Below, piece by piece: positions 1 to 11,268 of a stretch of DNA of 64,000 nt. Source of the DNA: Polytrichum commune (lineage: Eukaryota; Streptophyta; Polytrichopsida; Polytrichales; Polytrichaceae); assembly GCA_950295325.1 (NCBI GenBank), contig OX485806.1, positions 17,794,001 through 17,858,000 of the forward strand, read 5' to 3'. The notes under the pieces are model-generated. The model made no database searches, was not told where the DNA came from, and saw nothing but the letters and a program-made list of their open reading frames with translations. How positions within the stretch are numbered: position 1 is the first letter of the stretch; the number at the start of each line of letters is the position of its first letter. A program made the translations under genes and the position numbers.

Positions 1-33
1 CACCTATGGAAGCGAAGCAAAGCAAATGACTTA

Positions 34-965
34 CGGCCGGTTTACACCATGGACCATGAAGTCGGACCAAGGCAGATGGCCTTTTCCATGGTCTGATGTC
101 ATGGTTCAACTTCCATGCATTTGGGCTTCTTACTAGGTGTAAACGGAATGTGGATCAAGAGGAATGACCATGGACCAAAAGTGAATGTGCTAGTTTTTTA
201 CGTACATGTCTTACAAGGGCAGTTTTGAAAAAAGATTCAAGTTTGACTAGTCTTTTGATTTCTCTTGTATTTCTCTTCTCGTTCTCAAAAAACAATTCAT
301 TCAATTTATTATAACAATACCTCTCTACCATGGGCCCTTGCCTTTTTCAACCAGAGCACCTCTTTTGCCTCTCCCAGATAGATAGAAGAGAGACAGATAG
401 AAACTCCCGGTCCCTTTTAAGGGGCCGGCGTGAATAAAGTGTCCGTTCGTAATGCCAATGACCCGATGCCCACCGAACAAGGGGACATTGGGACAATACT
501 ACTCTCCCCTTTCGAGGATGGATACTATAGTGACACACTATACTAGTTCCTAGCTAGCCACTAGTGCCTTGAAGATACCGGACATGATATCCCTCCAAAG
601 GGCTTTGAGGTACCCATACAACAAGGTCCAAGGATCCCCCACCATAGTTGGGTGGACTAAGGTGGTGAGCACCACGCCGGCATGGGGAATAGAACCCACA
701 ACCTCCTCATTGGGGGCCATGAGCCCTAACCACCAAGCTAAGGCCCGTGGTGCCTCTTTGCCTCTCCCACAACAAAACTCGTTGGACCACGTCAGTGGAT
801 AACGTAGGCCTTAAGATATGTCTTTTAGGAATTTTGAACTTCGTGGTCACTCTTACATTTTTTGCTTGCTGTAAACTGGAGCGATCCCAATACAAGTTCA
901 ACAACCAATCACATAGTTTATAGGACATTGGGACAACTTCATGGTCCGTGGTCTAAACAACCCCC
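34..965. mobile_element. PIF/Harbinger-like MITE, family B, copy 1, interrupted by a SINE
   Basis: The left end (GGCCGGTTTACACCATGGAC) is the inverted counterpart of the right end near 940-965 (GTCCGTGGTCTAAACAACCC). The same ends bound the copies at 31032-31535 and 49570-50052. The left target triplet is TTA; the right side is decayed (TTT). This copy is about 930 bp instead of about 500 because a SINE (377-752) sits inside it. It has no coding capacity. PIF/Harbinger affiliation is inferred from the 3-bp TWA targets and GGGCC-type ends of the better copies. Confidence 0.75.
377..752 (-). mobile_element. tRNA-derived SINE, full-length, nested in MITE B
   Basis: On the minus strand the element starts with a tRNA-like head. 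An A-box-like motif TAGCTTGGTGG lies at 740-730 and a B-box-like motif GGTTCTATTCC at 696-686, about 33 bp apart, as in internal Pol III promoters. It ends in a simple TCTATCTATC-type tail at 377. It is flanked by a target duplication (359-376 and 753-769, CCTCTTT(T)GCCTCTCCCA, one T length difference). Uninterrupted MITE B copies contain only one copy of this target. A second, 5'-truncated copy lies at 6585-6867. Confidence 0.75.
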
Positions 966-1902
966 TTTTTTTCCTTCTTCCCCTCCCCCCCCCCCGGTGC
1001 GTGCATTTAGGAAGTGTGCATTTCATTGTGGGTCGGTGTTTGAACATTGGAACGTGAGTTGTCTACACTGAAATATTGCATTTACTTTCACCGATTCTAT
1101 TTGTAGTGCTCAATACCAGTTGTAAATCGCATACGTAGTGTCACCAACATTGAATTTAAACCTAAAATTATGTGTCGTTCCTTGTAACAAGGTTTGGGCA
1201 TTATAGATTTATAATGTTGCATTTATTACCACTCACTAAGTGGGTGTTCATTCAAATCTCAATCATCCATGACGATATTTCATTGCAAACATGTTAGGAT
1301 GCAAAATATACCAAACTCTATTTCAATAATTGACATTTGAACGAACTAATCGTAGTCGACCTAGTCCATTCAATTGTTCACTAGGGTCATGTAATGTTGG
1401 CACAGATGATATCCATATTTTATTTTATTTTTCAGGCGAACGGAGTTGAGGTTTATAGTAGAAGCACTTGCTCTTGATCAAGATCACATTGGCAATCTAT
1501 AGGGTACCGGGATTTCAATCAAACTGGGAGTGAATTTTGATTGGGCTGAAACCAATAGTGTCATGACATATGTCTTGGTCTTGAGTGCTAAAGTGAGGAG
1601 GAATGAGCGGTTATGGTAGCCTTTAGACATTGGTAATATGTTTGGCCCAACTTTTGGTTTTAAAAATACACAATGATTTCAATTTAAGGAATATAATTAC
1701 CAAAAAAATTGCAATCTTCCTAGTTTTTATCTTTCTATGCGAAAAAACTTGACATTGCCTCATACTTCTCTAGATTTGGTGCAAAATCTCTTGAGTGATT
1801 GGTTATGGGCACCTCTACTCTACTCTATGTGAAGTGAAAGGAGTGGAGTTGATTAGGTTGCTATGCTTGTTGTCCATTAAATTTGTTGTTGCTTAGCTCT
1901 TA
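966..1902. repeat. Intergenic dispersed repeats, no gene
   Basis: 1095-1420 is a diverged copy of a sequence also found at 32550-32760 (shared stretch GTTTGGGCATTATAGATTTA). 1440-1620 is similar in inverted orientation to 23620-23780. 1770-1900 is repeated in inverted orientation at 25666-25800, where it again abuts a family A MITE. No coding signal was seen. Confidence 0.55.
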
Positions 1903-2401
1903 GGGCCACTTCACACACGAGCCAAGAGCCATGACCATGGCATTTTGAGAGCCCAAACTAAAGTGTCTAGAGGCCGTCCCAATACACCTTCAAAATCATG
2001 TAGTGTGGTCACAAATCCTCAAATGTAGTGTGAAGTCATATGTGACCAGGTTCTCAACCAAATGCCATTGCAATGAATTTCTATTCATGCAAGTCCTCAC
2101 ACATGATAAAATAGAATAAACCAACGGTTGTGAGCATTCAGAGTGCCATGGTCTCCTGGTTTTGTGTTAGGCATACATCCAAGAGGTGGTTTTTGAAAAT
2201 AGTCCAAGTGACCACGAAACATGATCCATTTGATGCCATGTAGGAATCCATGTAGACTTTACATCCATCTTGCATTCACATGCTCCATCGGTCCCTCAAG
2301 CATAGTGTGAAGCGAACTTGGACCGGCTCCGCCTTTTCCACCAATGAGAGTGCTTGAAGTGTACTGGTAATGGGCTCTCAGTCTCGTGTGTGAAATGGCC
2401 C
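1903..2401 (-). mobile_element. PIF/Harbinger-like (Tourist-type) MITE, family A, copy 1
   Basis: This is a 499-bp element with terminal inverted repeats GGGCCACTTCACACACGAG / CTCGTGTGTGAAATGGCCC. It is preceded by TTA and followed by TAA. Four more copies lie at 4792, 25163, 27936 and 50056, all near 500 bp. It is non-coding. Orientation is opposite to copies 2, 3 and 5. Confidence 0.85.
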
Positions 2402-2524
2402 TAAGGTATGAGGATATGAGCCACATCATTGTATGGATTCGGTTCTCCTTCTATCTATGTATCATGGTGTTGTTTACAACAAGGACATTGGTGAGGACGT
2501 GGTTTATTGTGGACCGCACTATTA

Positions 2525-3010
2525 AGGAGAGGGAATTATCATATACGAGCGTACCCTCTTATTCATCCAATATGAACACTTTTAAATAGTATGTAGTATG
2601 GAGGTTGATTTTAAAGTTGATTTTGACACCGGACCTAGTTTTAAAGACCCTGAATCAGTTCACTCATGGTAATTTGAGATGAATGTGGCAACAAATTCAT
2701 AATGGTCGAGTCTTTATGTTGGATGGATCAAGCGAGGATGTGGTTTTTTTGTGGACATCATTGCTAAGTTGACAGGGGAATCATCTTATACAAGCGTACC
2801 TCACATTCATCAAATGTAAAGGCCTTGAAACAATATGTAGCCCGGAGGTTGCCTTTTTTAAGTTGATTTGACATTAGACTTAGTTTTAATGACCCCGAAT
2901 TAGTCCACTTGGTCCGATTTGAGATGAATCTAGCAATAAACCTATAGGAGGTCAAGTCTTTATGTTGGTTGGATGAGAGGTACGCTAGTATGCCAATAAT
3001 TCCCTCTCTC
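2525..3010. repeat. Two tandem copies of foldback element family D
   Basis: Two ~235-bp units lie head to tail (about 2527-2760 and 2773-3010). Each begins with a GGGAATTATCATATACGAGC-like stretch followed by CATTCATCCAA, and ends with the inverted counterpart TTGGATGGATGAGAGGTACG...AATAATTCCC. Related copies occur at about 41008-41213, 55316-55516, 56560-56780, 57857-58090 and 63070-63310. Non-coding; the transposon class could not be settled because the target duplication is unclear. Confidence 0.65.
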
Positions 3011-3175
3011 CCGCTACTAAGGTGATTAATTGGTAGAGTTTTTAATGTTCGGATTCTTTATAGCAAAACGTAGGTTTCTATGTGCAGTACCGTAATGGCT
3101 CATAGATTAGGGTTTTATTTCCAATTATGACACGGGTATTAGTAATCTATTTTACTTAAGTAAAGTTGGAGGTAC

Positions 3176-3515
3176 ACTAAATAGTCCTATTAATGTGCAT
3201 GGAAAACTAGTGTGGGCTACACTAATTTTCTGATCAAGGTGGAATCAACGCGGGTCCAAGACCCCAGGTCCTCCCCCGAGTCTTCATGAAGACTTCCAAC
3301 GAAGACATTGAATATTAGTTATAGGAAAAAAAATGGCATACAATCAAAATAATCACCCACATCAATTTTCTTGGAAACATTAGTGTGGCTTGCGCTAATT
3401 TTATGTTGGAATCTATCGTGGTTGATGATTATTGTGGCATGTATTAATTCTCATTGTGAGAATTAGTGTGGCTCTAAAAAAATATCATGGCCCACAATAA
3501 TAAGACTATTTAGTG
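3176..3515. mobile_element. MITE family F, copy 1
   Basis: Terminal inverted repeats CACTAAATAGTCCTATTA (left) and TAATAAGACTATTTAGTG (right) bound a ~340-bp non-coding element. A second copy at 45072-45455 has the same interior, including GACCCCAGGTCYTCCCC. The ends begin CACTA, but a 3-bp duplication was not clear; a TA target fits the second copy better. Confidence 0.6.
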
Positions 3516-4791
3516 CATATGTAACGTAAAAGCTTGTGTGACTGAAGGATTCTTGATGTCTATTAAGGTGAAAACACAGCAAACTATGTTAAAACTTGGA
3601 AAATACTATTACAAGGTTATTTGTCATGAGAAATAACATATCGAATTTAAGAAAAACAATCTAGTTAGATGTGGTTGGAATGAATAAACCTTCAGTCTAC
3701 ATGGGATTTGTATTTACAATATACATTTCATTCATGATGGATGAATTTAACAAAGATGCCACAAACCCCAAGCCAACCTCGATGGCTAGGGTATTATAGT
3801 GGTCATGTAAACGCGTCCATTGGGAATGTCAAAACACAGTGAACCGTTATACATAACATTATTAAGCAATGTGTATTCATTCATGTGGGCCCTGACAATA
3901 CAACCATGTGATGTTGCACTCGTTGCGACATCCCATGATTATATTCTCAAGCCCATATGAAAGAACACACACTTCTTAATAATGTTATGTGTAACGTGTA
4001 AATGATTATATTGATAGATGAGTTTCAGTAAGAAAATAGCATCAAAATCCCATAATTACTTCACTAGGATTTGTTTAGAATGAAGTGGCCCTCAACATAT
4101 AGAGGTCCACATCCATCTTATCATTCAAATCTTAAGACACAACAATATGCTAATAGTTATCTCAACTCGAAGACGTCAACTTTATGACCGTTGAATCTGA
4201 TCAGATTTCATTAGAATGAAAATGGTTTTGTTCTCGGACCTTCAATATGCACGGGCTTCTACAAGGAAGTGGTAGATCAAAACAAATGTTGGTGATAGTG
4301 GATTCAAGAGGCTTGAACATCAAGGTTGGTACGAATGTTCCAAGTTCATTGGAATGCACCCTTGGAACAATCAACACCTAGGCATCCAAGAAGCCTAGAC
4401 TGGGCCTCTCCGAGCCAAACAATAAAAAATAAAAAATAAAAGCATAAGCTAAATATATCCATTTTAAGCTAACCATGGCAACAATGACCCTGTCTAAATT
4501 AAGCTTGTTTTCAAGTGCATTGTTTGGATAAGTTGAACGCTTTTATGTTATTGAAAATTCAAGTTCAAATACATAGCATGGGTGTGCTTAGATGCAAATA
4601 CATGCATTTTAATTTGATCATGAATGTCTAGTATGAGCTCACTCATTTTCCCCTTGACATAAGACGAATGTATATAATACGATTTCAAACACATAGATAT
4701 AAAACATGATTTATGTAATTGGCGAAGGTTGTATAAATTGTGTATATGGCTGTACATTAAGAACCCATGTCCTTTAAGGGTCGAGTGCTAA
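3516..4791. other. Intergenic, one small MITE, otherwise nothing recognised
   Basis: An inverted repeat of about 30 bp (3845-3874 with 3966-3995, core CATAACATTATTAAG) bounds a 151-bp MITE-like unit. The rest is AT-rich sequence without coding signal. Confidence 0.5.
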
Positions 4792-5289
4792 GGGTCACTT
4801 CACACACGAGACTGAGAGCCCATTACCAATACACTTCAAGCACACTCATTGGTGGAAAAGGCGGAGCCGGTCCAAGTTCGCTTCACACTATGCTTGAGGG
4901 ACCAACGGAGTACATGAATGCAAGGTGGATGTAAAGTCTACATGGATTCCTACGGGACATCAAATGGATCATGTTTCATGGTCATTTGGATTGTTTTCAA
5001 AAACCACCTCTTGGAGGTAGGCCTAACACAAAACCAGGAGACCATGGCACTCCGAACGCTCATAACCCTTGATTTGTTCTATTTTATCATGTGTGAGAAC
5101 CCACATGAATAGAAATTCATTGAAATAACATTCGATTGAGGGCCCAGTCACATATGACTTCACACTACACTTGAGGATCCGAGACCACACTACATGATCT
5201 TGGAGGTGTATTGGGATGGCCTTCAGACACTTTCATGGGGCTCTCACAAGTTCGTGGTCACGGCTCTTGGCGCTTGTGTGAAGTGGCCC
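4792..5289 (+). mobile_element. PIF/Harbinger-like MITE, family A, copy 2
   Basis: This 498-bp element is flanked by direct TAA triplets (4789-4791 and 5290-5292). Its ends are GGGTCACTTCACACACGAG and GCTTGTGTGAAGTGGCCC. The interior matches the other family A copies, for example ATGGATGTAAAGTCTACATG-type segments. Confidence 0.85.
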
Positions 5290-5583
5290 TAAGAACGTAA
5301 GCCCACACATCTTGGTGATCATGCCAAATTTGCACCCAAGGCCATGACATTGTTTATAAAGCTTAAGCAACGTGGGCTTGCTTCTACAAAAAAAGAAAAA
5401 GGTTGGGAACTGGATACCTAATCCCCTGCATATGTGCAATCCTTTTTCAATCGGGTTATACTTAACGAGAAATAGATGGGACCTTGGATTCTTATAGTAA
5501 GATCCCTTATTGGCCAACCAAAATATACAAAAGGTTGACCTCTTGTAAACATGGCAGTCATTTTTGGTATTGGCTTCTCTTTT

Positions 5584-5950
5584 AAGGTCATTATTTGTAT
5601 CTCATGCATTTTTTGGTAAATTCTGAGTAAACATCTAATTTTTGGCCCTGGGCTAGGTCACATCTTCATTTGGCTGGGCCCTGCTCTTCCCACGCCTCCT
5701 TCACTGCCCGGTCTACCTACCCGCACTTCAATACCCTTGATGACTTAATGACTTAAGTGACCGGATATTGTCACATTGGTTCCCAATGAGGAGGAGTTCC
5801 CACACAAGTGCGGGTAGGAAGAATGGGCAGCGAAAGAGGCGTGGGAGGGGGCGGGCCCAGCTGAATGAAGATGTGACCTAGCCCGGGGCCAAAAAATTGA
5901 TGTTTATTAGGAATTTACCAAAAAATGCATGAAATACAAATAATGGCCTT
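5584..5950. repeat. 367-bp palindrome with 145-bp arms
   Basis: The arm 5584-5728 is the inverted counterpart of 5806-5950, with a 77-bp spacer. For example CTAGGTCACATCTTCATTTG in the left arm reappears as GAATGAAGATGTGACCTAG in the right. Most of the spacer plus right arm is then repeated directly at about 5951-6100. Transcription through it would give a long hairpin. No coding signal was seen. Confidence 0.8.
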
Positions 5951-6571
5951 AATGACTTAATGACTTGAGTGACCGGATATCATCACATTGGTTCCCAACG
6001 AGGAAGAGCTCCCACACAAGTGTGGGTAGGAGGACCGGGTAGTGAAGGAGGCGTGGGAGGGGCAGGGCCTAGCCGAATGAAGATGTGATCTAGCCCAAGC
6101 CCAATTTTTGCCAACAAAGTGATCACCATCCCAAAGTTGGGCATGTATTTGATTTTGATACGAACCCCAACTTTCGGTTTTCGAAAACAACTTAAAAACA
6201 AAGAACCTTAAGTTCTGGAGTTTCGAATTTGTTCTCAATAAAAGAACTCATGGTCCCGATTATTTAAAAAAACTCAAAGACCTAGTGGTTTTCATGACAA
6301 ACAAAGAATTGGCCATTTTTTTAGAAGATCGTTTGACTAGGTTTGATCTTTTTGAGAACCATGATTATGAATCAAAGTTTGGTTATTTTATTTTTTGAGA
6401 ATCGTGGTTATAGATTTAAAGAACCGCCCTAATCACCACCGGGGCTTTGGTGCCAATCTCAACACCCACCCAACACTGCACCGTACGTGCAAGTAGATGT
6501 GCGCTTGGAGGTTAAATTCCCACCTCATGTTACAAGCATGAGATACATGTAGTTTGTAGTTGTTCACGGGT

Positions 6572-6880
6572 TATGATGGAACCAGATAGATAGACAGAAA
6601 CTCCGGTCCCTTTTTAGCAAGGGGCCGGCGTGAATAAAGTGTCCGTTCGTAATGCCAATGACCCGATGCCCACTGGACAAGGGGACATTGGGACAATACT
6701 ACTCTCCCCTTTCGAGGATGGACACTATAGTGACACACTATACTAGTTCCTAGCTAGCCACTAGTGCCTTGAAGATACCGGACATGGTATCCCCCCAAAG
6801 GGCTTTGAGGTACCCATACAACAAGGTCCAAGGACCCCCCACCATAGTTGGGTGGACTAAGGTGGACTATGATGGAACCA
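6572..6880 (-). mobile_element. 5'-truncated SINE copy with 13-bp target-site duplication
   Basis: A perfect 13-bp direct repeat TATGATGGAACCA (6572-6584 and 6868-6880) flanks a 283-bp body (6585-6867). The body matches the 3' three quarters of the SINE at 377-752. The tRNA-like head is missing, so this copy is truncated at its 5' end, as expected for target-primed reverse transcription by a LINE machinery. The tail (GATAGATAGACAG on the plus strand) is at the left. Confidence 0.85.
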
Positions 6881-8982
6881 TATAAAGTGTGCTTTCAAGT
6901 GTTCCATGCGATCCCTCACATTCCGATCTCTTATTAGGGTAAATTTGTACATCAAACACTAACACGGACGGGTGCTAAATGGGGTACCATTACTTTAGAG
7001 GGTAGGCAATCTTGCTACATATTATCTCATACAATCACTTTGTACAAGTTCTATGAGTCGTGAGTCTTATGATCAAAACTATTGTCTTACATTACATAAA
7101 ATAGTTGAAACTAAGGTTCTATTTGGTTAAAGATCGTGGGAAATTGATTATCGGTACCTTGTAGAGGCATTGAAGAAACTCGCCCCTATCAAAGGAACAT
7201 AAAATTTTAGAGAAGAGAGAACACCTCTACATTGCTGATAAACCTAATTTTAAAACCTATTGCTCCATTCTCCTACAATTCTTAACCGGTGTACTGTTTC
7301 ATTGTAGTCTAAACTAGCCCTCCTTGAGTTAAACTCCACAAATTGGCTAAAAGGTGAGTTGGTGCATAAAGTTATCTGGATTCAATTAAGTACCTAATTA
7401 ACACGCTTAAATAGTGGGGGCCATGTTAATTAAATTTTACCAATATGACTTGTCATACTAGGGTTGGTGGGGCCAACCTCTCTTGCACGTGCTCGTATGG
7501 GATTTAGGAGGGTATGCCCACGTATGCCCAAATCTTGCATAGGTAAGACCCATGTGTCAATACATGAGTTAGAATCCCTTTAGAATAGGGCACAACCCTA
7601 GTCTAAATCCTATAATATTTAGAGTATTCAAAACAAACAATCAAACTAAAAATGGATGTCCGGTGAGTTTCTCCTATGTATCAAAATTAGACTCCAACCC
7701 AAATGAACTCTAATCAACTCCTAATAGAGTTGAGTTTCTCACATACGCACCAAACGACTTTGCATGATGTAAAAGTATGTTGCAACAAGCTTAGTTCACA
7801 CTCTCTAGTTTAGTATGCTCGTTGCATGGCTTCCAACTCCACTTTGGACTGCTCACCCGAAGTGATAGTTGACATATAAAATTTGATGACTCTAAATACC
7901 TTAGCTTACCAAATTGTCAAGGATAATGAAAATATGCTTAATTTGGTCTCTCGTCTTAAAGATGGACAATTGTATTTGAGTGATGAACGGTTGGGTGGGG
8001 ATCTAAGAACATACACTAGAACAATATGTATTGAAAAGAGACTGGGCTACGTGCTCAAATTTTATCAACCATTCTAGAGCAGTAATCAATTTAATGGGGG
8101 GGGGGGGGTGAGAGGGCTACATGGTCATTTAATAACTCGAAGACTATTCACTTTGGCAATGAATAGGATAGGATGAAGAAAATGGCGACGAGGATGATTT
8201 GGATTTTGGAAATCGTTTTGCACTAATCACATGTTTCATGTCATACGAGAAAACTGGGCTCATAGAGGAAAAATGCTTGTTTCATAGCCATTTGCCTTAA
8301 TGTATGCGGTGTTATGTTTCTTAATCGGACCCCAGTAGTTTGATTGGTGTGTGGTCCGATGAGGATCAAATAACAAACGACTTAAAGACATGTGTGCAAA
8401 AGAGGTTGGACTACCTCTAGATTTTGTATTAACTATTCCACACTCCACAACAAACACAATTGGGAAAAGACCTACTCAGTTACAAAAAATATGTATCAAC
8501 AAACAAATACCTCCAATAACCATAACTAAACTAAACTAAGGGGGAGGCCCAATTTTTAATGCGAGATTTGTTGATGCTTCATTCAAGTAGGTCATTTGAC
8601 ATTGCAACATAAGCTTTGGTGTGTAAATCTAATCGGTAGGAGTTGCAGAACATGAAAAACAAACTAAATAAGATATCCGAGGCATGGTTGCCTTATTACA
8701 ATGAGCCCACCGGCCACCATGATAAGATGTAAACTATGCCTATGAGACAAGCGAACTCTTGTTCAAAATAGGGCCAATGAGCTCACATTCATGTCAGTCG
8801 AAACACAAACGTTGAAATTTATTTCATTTCTTACCTAAAGGTAGATGGGATGTAAAATACTTGGTTTCTTCATTGGACCCTTATATTTGATTGGCATGTG
8901 GTTTGGTAAGGGTCAAAGAGCAAACATCTTAAAGTCACATGTTTAAAAGAGATTGGACGTTGTCTTCAAATGACAACAACTA
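6881..8982. other. Intergenic, diverged dispersed repeats
   Basis: No gene was recognised. There is a 13-nt G run at 8096-8108. 8290-8460 and 8870-8985 belong to a diverged dispersed family (motif GGTGTGTGGTCCGATGAGGA followed by AGAGATTGGAC) that recurs near 30090-30310, 33060-33250, 56040-56310, 57150-57425 and 62690-62960. Confidence 0.4.
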
Positions 8983-9590
8983 CTCTACACTCATTAGTGA
9001 AACCAATCGGGAGGACCTATGTATCCTATCAAGAAAATCAAAGAAACACGCACTTTTGATATCCATAATTAAATCAAGGGAGGTCTGATTTTCAACCCGG
9101 TTTTTGCAGATGTTTCAATCTTAGATTTGCTAACGGGCCACACGAGTTTCATTGTGTAAGTCTAATCGGTAGCAGTCGGAACTCAATAGTACCCACATAC
9201 AATACCTTACTCTACACTCATTAGTGAACCCAATGGGGAGGACCTATGTATCCTATCAAGAAAATCCAACAAACGTGCACTACCGATATCCACAATTAAA
9301 TCAATGGAGGTCCGATTTTCAATCCGGCTTGTGCAAACATGTCAATCGTAGATTTGCTAACGGGCCACACGAGTTTCGTTGTGTAAATCTAATTGGTAGC
9401 AGTCAGAACTCAACAACACCCACATACAATACCTTGCTCTACACTCATTAGTGAGACTTATGTATGCTATCAAACGCGCACTTCCGATATCCACAATTAA
9501 ATCAAGGGAGGTCCGATTTCCAATCCGGTTTTTGCAAACGTTTCAATCGTAGATTTGCTAACGGGCCACACGAGTTTCGTTGTGTAAATC

Positions 9591-11016
9591 TGTGAGGCCA
9601 AACCACCCACCCTTAAGCGTCCTAGTCCGGGTGAGGGAATGGGGATCACATTCATGTTTACATAACTCCCTCTTCCCAACTTCGTAAAAATCCATCACAT
9701 TTCCCATCAATCATTGCACACCAATCCATTCCACGATAATATTACAAGCGTTGACAAACGCTCTTCTCTATTATCACAATCATAACACACCCTATTGCGA
9801 CCCCCACATTACTCACATCCAAATTCAACCGCTAATCCTACCATCCAATACCTCGTGTTCTCCTAGCTTGCTAATGAACTAATTATCTAAATTAAAATTA
9901 GGTCATAACCTACTTAACTAACTAGCACCTAGTCTAGTGTAACACTACGGCTTCCCCCCCTTATATCACCTCGGTCCTTCAAACAATTGCCCTTCAAACC
10001 AACATTAAGCTCACATTACTGCCCGAATTCAACCCTGTAGCACCCGACAACTGCCCTTCAAACTAGCATTAAGCTCACATTGTTGTCCGAATTCGGCTCT
10101 GTAGCCTTGGCAGCTGCCCTTCAACCATCATTAAGCTCACACCCTTCAAACCAGCATTCAGCTCGCACTGCCACCAAAATTCAGCTCTGTAGCACTCGGT
10201 AGTTGCCCTTCAGACCAACATTAAGCTTGCACCCTTCAAACCAACATTAAGCTCACATCCTTCAAACCAACATTAAGCTCACATTGCTGTCCGAATTTGG
10301 TTCTGTAGCCTTGGCAGCTGCCCTTCAACCAGCATTCAGCTCGCACTGCCACCAGAATTCAACTCTGTAGCACTCGGCAACTGCCCTTCAAACCAACATT
10401 AAGCTCACATCCTTCAACGAACATTCAGCTCGCACTGCCACCATAATTCAGCTCTGTAGCACTCGGCAGCTGCCCTTCAAACCAACATTGTGCTTGCACC
10501 CTTCAAACCAACATTAAGCTCACATCCTTCAAACCAACATTAAGCTCACATTGCTGTCCGAATTCAGCTTGTGGCCTCGGCAGCTGCCCTTCAACCAACA
10601 TTCTCCTTCGGAAGTAAGGGAAGGGGGAGAAGAGAGGGAGAGAGAAGAGTGAGAGGAGAGGAGTGAAGGAAGGTGCACCCAAAGCCACACACCCCCTAAC
10701 CTTACCCAACTAAAATTAGATCAAGCCTATCCACTAAACCCTCCACCCCTAAAGCAACAAGGGAAGGCCTCAAATCAAACAATTAAACCCAAGGCCCTTC
10801 CCCTTTCTTAACACACACACTTAACTTAATTCAACCAACCCACTAATGCCGCTAAGCTTCTAATTAACCACACAAAATAGGCTTAAGGCCTAAAACATAA
10901 CTCCACACCAAGCCTCACTCTTTTTATACTTTTGATTGTTTCAATAACAACTTCAAATGCAATTCTAAGTAAATTCTAAACACAAAATAAATATGAGCAA
11001 CCATTTTGGGCTCATA
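9591..11016. mobile_element. Probable solo LTR (1426 bp) with internal minisatellite
   Basis: The insert begins TGTGAGGCC and ends GGGCTCATA, near-perfect short inverted termini (TG..CA type, last dinucleotide decayed to TA). It is flanked by the 5-bp direct repeat AAATC (9586-9590 and 11017-11021). Removing it restores an intact unit of the surrounding tandem array. No gag/pol frame was seen, so a solo LTR is the simplest reading. A degenerate minisatellite occupies about 9970-10610. Confidence 0.7.
9970..10610. repeat. Minisatellite inside the LTR
   Basis: Irregular head-to-tail units carry the modules CTGCCCTTCAAACCAACATT, AAGCTCACAT(T), GCTGTCCGAATTC, AGCTCTGTAGC and ACTCGGCAG. Modules combine in several orders with unit lengths between about 30 and 130 bp. 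Non-coding. Confidence 0.8.
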
Positions 11017-11268
11017 AAATCTAATCGGTAGCAGTCGGAACTCAATAGCACCCACATACAACACCTTACTCTACACTCATTAGTGAGACTTATGTATGCT
11101 ATCAAACGCGCACTTCCGATATCCACAATTAAATCAAGGGAGGTCCGATTTCTAATCCGGTTTTTGCAAACGTTTCAATCGTAGATTTGCTAACGGGCCA
11201 CACGAATTTCGTTGTGTAAATCTAATCGGTAGCAGTCAGAACTCAATAGCACCCACATACAATACCTT

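Larger units (their letters stand above)
8983..11268. repeat. ~227-bp tandem repeat array, four units, split by an LTR
   Basis: Units begin at CTCTACACTCATTAGTGA: 8983, 9210, 9437 and 11069. The third unit is interrupted at 9590 and resumes at 11022. Units contain GGTCCGATTTTCAATCCGG and GCTAACGGGCCACACGAGTT. Units 3 and 4 share an internal deletion and the variant GAGACTTATGTATGCTATCA, so they are the most recent duplicates. Non-coding. Confidence 0.85.

Noticed and set aside
680-752. tRNA gene on the minus strand
   Set aside because: Only A- and B-box-like motifs remain. The sequence continues into a SINE body with target duplications, and no cloverleaf with a credible anticodon arm was found.
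8983-10610. CRISPR-like array
   Set aside because: Units are contiguous tandem repeats without unique spacers, and the genome is a plant's.
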